A stretch of DNA of 64,000 bases from Zygaena filipendulae (Eukaryota > Arthropoda > Insecta > Lepidoptera > Zygaenidae), in the NCBI GenBank assembly GCA_907165275.2, contig OU015652.1, positions 13,221,001-13,285,000 of the forward strand, given 5' to 3'. The notes below the pieces were generated by a model, which saw only the letters and a program-made list of their open reading frames with translations, searched no databases and was not told where the DNA came from. Position numbers and translations under genes: made by a program. Positions 57,001 through 64,000 of the stretch are shown piece by piece; within the stretch, counting starts at the first letter, position 1; each line of letters opens with the position of its first letter.

Positions 57001-58265
57001 CCCTTTTGTTCCAGTACCATTTTTCCGAAACGAACTGGTAAACGACTAGTTTTGTACAAATTTTTTGAAGGCATAACTTTTATTACTGACAACGATTATG
57101 TTTATTGTCGATTAGGTGTTAAGCATTTGTTCGCCCACGGTAACAGTCCGATGCATACCATTACGCCTCCTTGCGTTGCTTCGGCCTTGGTCTTTCGTTT
57201 CCGTGCCCCCCGGCTGCACTTTCACTCGGCGCCCCGCCCTTTGAGATGAAAGCAAAACGGCCTCCCCGAACGTATTTGTTATCTGCTGTTTGTAACACAA
57301 ACATCATCCTAGTGAGTAAATTTAGGTCGAAAACCGTGAATTTTATTAGCTCGGTAATACAAACGACTGAATGCTGAATATACGCGAGCAAAACTATGGG
57401 CGATATTTGGGCTTAAATTCAGGATTCTCTCGGGAATTTTGAAAGTGCTGGGTGAAAAGCGTCCTGTGACACTTATTGCTCTTCGAACTAAGTATCTCTA
57501 CGTAGAAAATTTTGTATTTTCAATAAGAAGAAACTGCTATTTCCAGGCTCACTGTTGGTTAGATTAGAAATACGTGGTATGTGTACATATACGACGATTT
57601 ATCTCCATTTTGCCGCTTCATCCACCAGGCGATGAACAGAGATAATTAAAATAGCGTTTATAATATTGTGGTCGCTGCGCCTGCGTTGATCTCCTTATAA
57701 TCTCCTTATAATTAAACCGCAGTTAAAACATGCATCGTGTATAACCCTATATGTTTTTGCAATTAAATATAAGTAAAACCATTTCCACATGTATAATAGT
57801 CTTTTGTGTTTTATTAATTATCATTTGCAGTTTTTTTTTAAGATTGTTTATGATTGCTTAGAGAGAACATAAATTACTTAATAAAATTGTGGTGCGGTGG
57901 CCAGGATTCGAAACCTGGGTCACGGCTGATCACAAAATACTGGGAAAAGTCCTTAACCCCAATAAATTTATAGTTTAATTTAACGTACTTTATAACGCTT
58001 TGGTCAATTGCACTGTAAAGTTATAAATGAATGAGTAAATAAATAAAACTATTAAAAACTTAAACGTCAACGTTTCTAATGTTTTGTAATTACCTACATA
58101 AATTCTATATTTTCACATATATTAGGTATAGAAACTTTTTGTAAATATGCTTTTAAATGACCAGAGAGAAGGTAATCACTATATGACGTTTTCGCTTAAA
58201 AATGTCACGTGCGTCTTATCATTTTATTGTAATTATTATTTTTTAACCATCATTTATTTATTCAA
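57001..58265. other. Unassigned DNA upstream of the LRR genes
   Basis: No gene is recognised. A GC-rich patch (57165-57270) gives overlapping frames on both strands that I reject. A tRNA-like fragment lies at 57890-57945. The 60 nt before the first LRR gene are AT-rich with no clear TATA box or initiator. Confidence 0.4.
57893..57945 (-). other. tRNA-derived fragment
   Basis: On the minus strand 'ccaggtttcgaatcctgg' forms a T-arm-like stem (5 bp) with a B-box-like loop that has one extra base, followed by ccaccgcacca, which resembles an acceptor strand with CCA. No matching 5' acceptor strand or A-box is present upstream, so it is a decayed tRNA 3' half or SINE head, not a working tRNA gene. 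Confidence 0.35.
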
Positions 58266-58289
58266 TTGTATAACTATAATTTCATAAAA

Positions 58290-59948
58290 ATGTCTTCCGG
58301 TGGGTCCTTTGAAGAAGAAATAGAGACAGAAGTTTTATACGAAGTCACTTTTGAGGAGAGCTCTGAGGAGCCTCCCATGTCAGAATGGTCATCGTTAGAA
58401 CTAGCTATACCAGAAGCGAACAAGAAAAAATTGCTATGCGATATGGGTATCTATCAGCCTGGAAGTGGAGAATTATGCACGAAATACATATCAATGTCAG
58501 ATAGTTCCATATTAAGACATCCCTACTTTAACTATCCTGCTGTCAAGGATCCTGGAATAGAAAAAGCTTTGTTGCAGCCAGAAGATAGAATCATTTATCC
58601 TGATGATGGCCAAGAGCTATACTTGTCTGTGTGCAAAGAAATGAATCAATGTCCAATCAAAATATTTTACAAAGGTTTGATTGATGATGTTATCAATTTA
58701 AGATATTACTGCGTTAATCCAAATGGTGTACGTGCAATGGCGTTAGCATTACGTTACAACAGGTTCGTTAAAACCTTAGATCTGACTGATAACTATCTGA
58801 ACAACGACGCGTGCTACCATTTAGGTGAAATGCTTACAACCAACTCCAATCTACAAGAGTTGATTCTGTCAGGATGTAGAATTGGCTCAGAGGGACTCAA
58901 TCGTTTGTTGAAAGGATTAAAATATAACGCCTCTCTTAAAATTCTAAATTTACACTTGAACGATCTAGGAGACAATGGTGCAGAATTTCTTGCCAAGTCA
59001 GTTTTTCTGGGGCTTGATGTTAAGAAAATTGATTTAAGTCGGAATAACATAGGTAGTGCAGGCGCTGGGGCATTAGCTGAAGCTTTTGAAACGCGAAATA
59101 AATTTATTCATATGGATTTGTCATGGAATAACTTTTTCTCTCCGTCTGGAACGTATGGTTTAATAAGTAGATTAGGCGAAAACAGTTCACTTGAAGAAGT
59201 AAATCTTTCGTGGTGTTCACTTACGGGCCCTCGCATAGGGACTGCCTTAAAGAATTTGTTACTAGCAGCTAATTTAAAGGTACTTAATCTGAGTAACAAC
59301 AGATTATATGGAGAGGCCATTGGAAATTTCATTACAAATTTGCAAAAAGCCAAGAAGTTGACTACATTAGATTTATCGTACAATCCCATGGATCCGGCAG
59401 ACGCTTACAAAGTGATATTTAAAATGAAATCACCGAGTGTTAAAATACAGAAGCTTTTAATGGATAATGTTTTCGTCGATGCTAGTTTTTTAGAAATTGT
59501 TCAACAAATTAAAAGTACTAAGTCAAAGAAGAATGCAATTATCAAATATGGAGGTGTCATAGGGACATTTGAATCGCGAGCAGTGAATGCCAGAGAATTG
59601 TTGCTTAATAGAGCTGAATTTTTATCAAAGAAATCGAAGAAAAATCCCATCGATATAGCCTTAGTTGCGATGCAGTTGTTGAAGGATAAAAATGAGATAA
59701 TGATTGCGAAAGATTTTAATACGGCCATACATGCTACCGGTGCTCCTATCGATGACGACCTGATAGACGAGATTGTAAATGTGTTTTCTGGACCAAGAAC
59801 ACCCAAATCTAAAACTATAGATATAAGGCTCCTTGTCGATTACATAAATAGGAAGTGGCCTGACAGAAAGTTACCTCCCACCCCACCGCCGGAGCCAGAA
59901 CCCGAGCCTGAACCTCCAAAAAGAAAAAAGGGTAAAGGAAAAAAATAG
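58290..59948 (+). CDS. LRRC74-like leucine-rich repeat protein, paralogue 1
   Basis: A 552-residue intronless product. Residues 1-45 are acidic and include PMSEWSSLEL. A pre-LRR segment with PGSGELCTKY, HPYFNYP and MNQCPIKIFYKGL leads into about eight ribonuclease-inhibitor-type LRRs (about 157-400; LDLTDNYL, LNLHLNDLGDNG, IDLSRNNIG, MDLSWNNF, LNLSNNRL, LDLSYNPM). Residues about 440-525 form a degenerate EF-hand-like helical region without a canonical Ca2+ loop. The tail is RKLPPTPPPEPEPEPEPPK then basic. The order and the 'NVFVD.SFLE' close of the array fit leucine-rich repeat-containing protein 74 (LRRC74A/B), likely a soluble scaffold; its partner is unknown. An in-frame ATG at 58266 exists, but the ATG at 58290 (aaaaatg) gives the MSS start shared with paralogue 2, so I prefer it. 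AATAAA lies at 60180. Confidence 0.9.
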   Translation: MSSGGSFEEEIETEVLYEVTFEESSEEPPMSEWSSLELAIPEANKKKLLCDMGIYQPGSGELCTKYISMSDSSILRHPYFNYPAVKDPGIEKALLQPEDRIIYPDDGQELYLSVCKEMNQCPIKIFYKGLIDDVINLRYYCVNPNGVRAMALALRYNRFVKTLDLTDNYLNNDACYHLGEMLTTNSNLQELILSGCRIGSEGLNRLLKGLKYNASLKILNLHLNDLGDNGAEFLAKSVFLGLDVKKIDLSRNNIGSAGAGALAEAFETRNKFIHMDLSWNNFFSPSGTYGLISRLGENSSLEEVNLSWCSLTGPRIGTALKNLLLAANLKVLNLSNNRLYGEAIGNFITNLQKAKKLTTLDLSYNPMDPADAYKVIFKMKSPSVKIQKLLMDNVFVDASFLEIVQQIKSTKSKKNAIIKYGGVIGTFESRAVNARELLLNRAEFLSKKSKKNPIDIALVAMQLLKDKNEIMIAKDFNTAIHATGAPIDDDLIDEIVNVFSGPRTPKSKTIDIRLLVDYINRKWPDRKLPPTPPPEPEPEPEPPKRKKGKGKK

Positions 59949-60179
59949 TTTTATATTTACCTACATGTATTTTAACATATTATTTATAGTTTTTATTTTC
60001 AATCAGTTGGATAATTTTATTTAGGAGTTTATCTTTTTTAAGCCTTGTTTAAGATTTTATAAAATATAGTAATTTTTATGATATTATTACAATAATTTGT
60101 ATAGTGGTGTTGTTAATGGTTAATTTGTTACACAGCTTATTTAGTTTTATTTTCTAAGCATTTTTGTCGTTATTTTTTT

Positions 60180-60189
60180 AATAAATAAA
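60180..60189 (+). terminator. Polyadenylation signals of LRR paralogue 1
   Basis: Two overlapping AATAAA hexamers (60180-60185 and 60184-60189) lie about 230 nt after the stop codon, in AT-rich DNA. They are the first good polyadenylation signals downstream of the gene. Confidence 0.5.
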
Positions 60190-60269
60190 AAATTTAAAGA
60201 TGATTATAAAGATGTGTTTACAAATTATTCCAACATAGTTTCTATCGTACATTCTTGTGCCAAAAGACC

Positions 60270-60462
60270 TTGTTACTACTGTTATAAATGTGAGTAGATG
60301 TTTGTTATTAAATGTCGTGTAAAAGGCAGAACGAATTTGCATAAAATTTGGCACACGGATAAAGCATGTTCTGGATGAACTAATAGCACACTTTTTATCG
60401 TGATGTAAGGAGTTCTTGATGGTGTCCCAAAATTCACGTGAGTGGAACCGCGGGCAAAGAGA
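60270..60462 (-). repeat. SINE-like repeat between the two LRR genes
   Basis: Minus orientation and diverged: 'tactgttataaatgtgag', 'tgcataaaatttggcacac', 'cactttttatcgtgatgtaa', and head 'cacgtgagtggaaccgcggg'. It inserted into the 0.9-kb spacer after the tandem duplication or was part of it; paralogue 2 has no counterpart in its 3' flank. Confidence 0.6.
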
Positions 60463-60842
60463 ATGTAATCACAGCATTTTACCAGTTGTTTTTTCACGTT
60501 CTTCTTCTTGTTTAATGTGCGTAGGCCTTCTCTTGCTGCCTCAACGAAATTGAAATTGGCTTTAAAATATATAGCATTTACTTTTTTTCATTATAATAAG
60601 TCATCATCCTCAGCAAGTATTTCAACTCCTATTAAAATAAACGATGCCAAAAAGAATATAATCGTATAAAGAATATAATTATACTGGCATATAAATATTA
60701 TGCATATTTTCTGTGTAAAATATTCGAATATTTTTGTATCATCCAAATGACAAATAATTTTGTCAACATAGTTTTTGAATGTATAGTTTTTAAATGTAAT
60801 ATTTTACGAATAATATTGTACAAAAATAAATAAGCATCAAAA

Positions 60843-62498
60843 ATGTCCTCAAGTGAGAATTCGCAGGTTGAAGAACCAGTGGTTGAAGTGATATTCCAGA
60901 AAGAAATCGATTCCTCGATTGAAGTGCCGATGTCGGAATGGTCTTCACTCGAGCTGGTTGACTCTAAGCAGAATATCAAACGCTTCAGATACTCCGAAGG
61001 CTTATATGACCCTGGCAGTGGAGAAATATGCGCTAAATACATACCATTGTCAGCTAGCTCTGTGTTACGACACCCGTATTTTAATTATCCTTCTGTCTTG
61101 GATCCTGGGATAGAGGAAGCACTTTTGCGCCCACCACCAAAAACCACATTTCCAGTCGATGGTCAGGAACTCTATATTTATCTTTGTAGAGAAATGAATC
61201 AGTGTCCAGTTAAAAGTTTTTACAGGCAGCTTCTGGAGTCAACGATAAATTTGAGATACTATTGTGTTAACCCGGGGGGTGTCCGAGCCATGGCAATGGC
61301 TTTGAAACTTAATAAAACGGTGAAACTTTTGGATTTAACTGAAAATTTCTTGAGTGAAGATGCCTGCTACCATTTAGGTGAAATGTTAATAGAAAATGTT
61401 ACATTGGAAGGCTTGATATTACGTGGCTGCAAAATTGGAGCACAAGGCGCAAAGCGACTTCTATATAATCTAAGTATAAATCATTCTCTACGGCAATTGG
61501 ACTTATCCAGAAACCAGATTGGGGATGAAGGCGTTGAGTACTTAGCTGATGCTATAGTTAAGGGTTCAGACGTTGTAAATATCAATTTAAGCTACAATAA
61601 TTTGACTGGAAAATCAGTCGTGATCTTAGCTGAGGCGTTTTTAGTTAATAACAAACTCACTCATCTAGATATGTCTTGGAATAACATGTACGGTTCTGGT
61701 TCTATCGGTACTTTATGTAGTAGATTGTCTGAAAATCCATCTTTTCTATCATTAAATTTGTCATGGAATTCTATGAGTGGTAAGCGAGTAGGTACCGCTA
61801 TTAGGAATCTTTTAATCAATCGTAATATCAGCCATATTGATTTGAGCAATAACTCATTGGAAGGTGCAGCTATTAAAGAAATTGGAGTTAATTTGTTTAA
61901 AGCGAAGAAACTAAAAACCTTGAACTTGTCGTATAATCCTATGTCACCACTCGACGCTTTGGGTATACTGCTACGGTTAAAAGATCGTAGAGTAAATCTG
62001 CAATGTCTTTTACTCGACAACGTATTCGTGTCCGATGACTTTATGGAGGTAAGGGATGAGATCCTCAAACTGAACTTCCGTAAAAACACAGTGATCACCT
62101 GGGGTGGAACCAGACCACATTTCGTATCAAAAGGGGTTGATGCTAGAAACCTTCTCTTCAATCGATGTGAAGTAATTTGTAAGAAATCTAAGAAGAACCC
62201 TGTGGATATAGCGTTAGTTATTCTAGACATGTACAAGGAGAGTAAAGAACCATTGTTGCCCGGTGACTTCTCCCGCGCAGTCAGAAGTCGGGGGGCGCAG
62301 TTAGATGATGGTTTGATCGACGAGATGTGCAACGTTTTCGCTGGTAAACGAACACCTAAATCTAAGACTATAAGCATTGATATGCTCGTTGATTTTGTTC
62401 ACCGGAAGTGGCCTGACAGAAAACTACCGCCCACACCACCGCCCGAGCCCGAACCGGAACCGGTACCAAAGAAAGGAAAAAAAGGAAAGAAGAAGTGA
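60843..62498 (+). CDS. LRRC74-like leucine-rich repeat protein, paralogue 2
   Basis: A 551-residue intronless product, colinear with paralogue 1 from the MSS start to the Pro-Glu/Lys tail, and by eye more than half identical. Shared blocks include PMSEWSSLEL, LRHPYFNYP, DGQELY, EMNQCP, NLRYYCVNP, DACYHLGEML, KSKKNP.DIALV, KRTPKSKTI and KWPDRKLPPTPPPEPEPEP. Ribonuclease-inhibitor-type LRRs occupy about residues 155-400 (LDLTENFL, LDLSRNQIG, INLSYNNL, LDMSWNNM, IDLSNNSL, LNLSYNPM). An EF-hand-like region without a canonical Ca2+ loop follows, then a Lys-rich end (KKGKKGKKK). It begins 894 nt after the stop of paralogue 1 on the same strand, as expected for a tandem duplication. The start ATG lies in aaaaatg, like its neighbour. 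Both frames are intact, so both copies are probably used; divergence is greatest at the acidic N-terminus. Function beyond a binding scaffold cannot be inferred. Confidence 0.9.
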   Translation: MSSSENSQVEEPVVEVIFQKEIDSSIEVPMSEWSSLELVDSKQNIKRFRYSEGLYDPGSGEICAKYIPLSASSVLRHPYFNYPSVLDPGIEEALLRPPPKTTFPVDGQELYIYLCREMNQCPVKSFYRQLLESTINLRYYCVNPGGVRAMAMALKLNKTVKLLDLTENFLSEDACYHLGEMLIENVTLEGLILRGCKIGAQGAKRLLYNLSINHSLRQLDLSRNQIGDEGVEYLADAIVKGSDVVNINLSYNNLTGKSVVILAEAFLVNNKLTHLDMSWNNMYGSGSIGTLCSRLSENPSFLSLNLSWNSMSGKRVGTAIRNLLINRNISHIDLSNNSLEGAAIKEIGVNLFKAKKLKTLNLSYNPMSPLDALGILLRLKDRRVNLQCLLLDNVFVSDDFMEVRDEILKLNFRKNTVITWGGTRPHFVSKGVDARNLLFNRCEVICKKSKKNPVDIALVILDMYKESKEPLLPGDFSRAVRSRGAQLDDGLIDEMCNVFAGKRTPKSKTISIDMLVDFVHRKWPDRKLPPTPPPEPEPEPVPKKGKKGKKK

Positions 62499-62569
62499 AT
62501 ATAACGAAACGATTTGCTACCAATTTAGTTTAAGATTAGTTTTATTGCTAGTGTTTATTTTAGTTAATT

Positions 62570-62575
62570 ATTAAA
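62570..62575 (+). terminator. Possible polyadenylation signal of LRR paralogue 2
   Basis: ATTAAA, a common variant signal, lies 72 nt after the stop codon. No AATAAA occurs nearby. Confidence 0.35.
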
Positions 62576-64000
62576 ATCTATTGCCTGTTATTCTTAATGA
62601 TATTATACACGTTTAAGCGAATGAGTATTTTTATATCCTTTAGTGTCATATCCTACAATATTCTCAAGGTTCAACAATTGGCGTCGTGAGATCTGTTGAG
62701 AAGTGGTCTTTACCGGTGATTTACATCGCCGACACAATGCCGAGGCTCGCGATGCGTGCCCATTGTGGCACGTCGTTGCGTGCGTGCAGGTTGCACAAGT
62801 AGTGCGTGCAAATGTGCACAAATAACTATTTGTTACATGAAAGTACGATACGGATTAACATGTTGCAAAATACATGGTAATCATTGTTGGCGTCGCGTTT
62901 ATCCACTATACTAAATATATTTTTCAATTATCAACGGTAATTATAATGATGACATCGCATAATTTGAGTATTAGGATCCTTTTTTACAACCCACATGTTG
63001 CATCTTGACGGGTTCGACGCATAATACCAAAATCAAAATTAGCAAAATACGTGTGTAGCAGCCAGTTCGGTTAAGTCAGTAGATCGAACTAGAGAAACTT
63101 TCCAGTGAAAATAGTTTTCAGTAAGTTCTATTTATTAAAAATTTTCGGATAGAAATATTGTAGTGTTAAATATGGTATAGTAGTAAACTAAGTATGTGGA
63201 CTGTAGGTATCAGTTGGTCACTCCTCTAACAAATAGTCGCGCATAGTTAAAATTTGAACAGTTGTCACTGGATCCTTATTAGATCTATCATTTAACGGGA
63301 ATGATCGATATCACAGAGAAAAGTCTGTACATCATAATCATCTTAAATTCCGAGTCGTAGAAACATATTTTATGTTGGTAATAAAGTAAATATAATTTAT
63401 TTTATCGTGTACCATTTCGCAGTGGGAACGCGCACTCACCGCCTCCGGGCGCGCACGGTAGCGTGCGTCACGCAACCAGGGCTCGTTCGCTTTATTATTA
63501 TTTATTGCTTTCCAATAATCCCCAGCTAGATAATATGTTTAACAATATAAAACGCCGGCCGACAGCATTCTTGGCAGCACAGAAGAAGTGAACCAACCCC
63601 TGACACTTTAATGTGCACTTGCGCGGTGCTCTCCACGCTCGCTCACCGCTTATTATTTGCAACGAAACTATCGTGCTGATTAAGATGTTAATTTGCCGGC
63701 CGGCCGGCTGGACGACGGATTTGTTCACGAACAAAATTAAATAGGACTTCGAATGCAAATGTAGCTAGTTCTAGACGATCCAGTGTGTGAGAATACGGCG
63801 AAAGGAAAAATCTCTTTTTGAAGATTTCACTTTTTTTTTAAGTTTACGATTTCGTTGACATTAAAAAAAAAATCCATCTGTAGAAGAAATCGAGCCCGGG
63901 AACTTCTTGGCTTACGCGGTCGACGGTCTCCTGTGGATTATTGCTAAAATAGGAAGTTTCTTAATATCTGTCCCGTAGTTTAAGCATGATGTGCCTTCAA
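62576..64000. other. Unassigned DNA right of the LRR genes
   Basis: No coding gene is called. A 'tgcgtgc'-rich patch (62750-62815) produces a Cys/His-rich minus frame (62603-62821) that I regard as a composition effect. GC-rich patches lie at 63428-63480 and around the 14-nt palindrome gccggccggccggc (63695-63708). Confidence 0.4.
63076..63120 (+). promoter_or_regulatory. Possible transcription start with short first exon
   Basis: An arthropod-type initiator, tcagt (63076-63080), is followed 43 nt after its A by a consensus donor (tttca then gtaagttc at 63121). This would be a short untranslated first exon of a gene running to the right beyond the window. There is no TATA box, and no clear downstream promoter element at +28. 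Motif evidence only. Confidence 0.2.

Noticed and set aside
57112..57391. Overlapping frames on both strands in a GC-rich patch
   Set aside because: Frames on both strands are open because the patch is GC-rich; none resembles a known protein.
58266..58289. Upstream in-frame ATG for LRR paralogue 1
   Set aside because: It would add MYNYNFIK, which has no counterpart in paralogue 2, whereas the next ATG gives the shared MSS start in a better context.
61661..62377. 238-codon open frame antisense to LRR paralogue 2
   Set aside because: It is the mirror of a well-supported gene; codon structure in the sense strand explains its openness, and the encoded sequence has no recognisable features. A shorter antisense frame at the same place in paralogue 1 (59501-59806) shows that the same bias is shared.
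62603..62821. Cys/His-rich minus-strand frame (72 codons)
   Set aside because: The Cys/His richness comes from a tgcgtgc-rich low-complexity patch; no zinc-binding spacing of a known family is evident.

Overview
This is a piece of an AT-rich insect nuclear genome, almost certainly a moth or butterfly (Lepidoptera). The main reason is a very common GC-rich interspersed repeat, opening like actagctgtgccccgcgg and carrying a fixed 'aaatttcat...gttcagccgtttt' core. About two dozen copies in both orientations are scattered through the 64 kb. The 3' ends of several non-LTR retrotransposon families typical of Lepidoptera are also present, as are many short inverted-repeat (MITE-like) elements. No prokaryotic operons, viral genes or CRISPR arrays are visible.

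Layout. Positions 1 to about 58 kb contain almost no protein-coding sequence apart from one retrotransposon. A 5'-truncated RTE-clade LINE with a fully open reverse transcriptase frame lies at 8.7-10.7 kb, and an inverted-repeat element follows it directly. The rest is single-copy AT-rich DNA interrupted by repeats. These include SINE-like copies; a 304-333 bp long-TIR family carrying TGACGTCA palindromes (four copies: 10.7, 17.8, 24.2 and 55.3 kb); a 235 bp MITE present as two full copies and one truncated copy (29.2, 53.1 and 20.7 kb); a tRNA-headed SINE (22.4 kb); foldback elements (28.1, 33.0 and 47.9 kb); LINE 3' ends (8.3, 14.5, 35.1, 40.4, 43.7, 44.5, 48.7, 49.4 and 56.8 kb); and a nested palindrome of about 430 bp at 54.4-54.8 kb. 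Several strong plus-strand splice-site pairs (1826-1906, 28489-28531, 43126-43168) suggest that part of the gene-poor stretch may be intronic to a large gene whose other exons lie outside the window. This is inference.

The only host protein genes I can call with confidence are at the right end. They are two intronless, same-strand paralogues (58.3-59.9 and 60.8-62.5 kb) encoding proteins of about 550 residues related to leucine-rich repeat-containing protein 74 (LRRC74A/B). Each has an acidic N-terminus, a ribonuclease-inhibitor-type LRR array, a degenerate EF-hand-like C-terminal region and a Pro-Glu/Lys tail. They are a tandem duplicate and probably share regulation. To their right is a possible promoter with a first exon and donor site near 63.08-63.12 kb.
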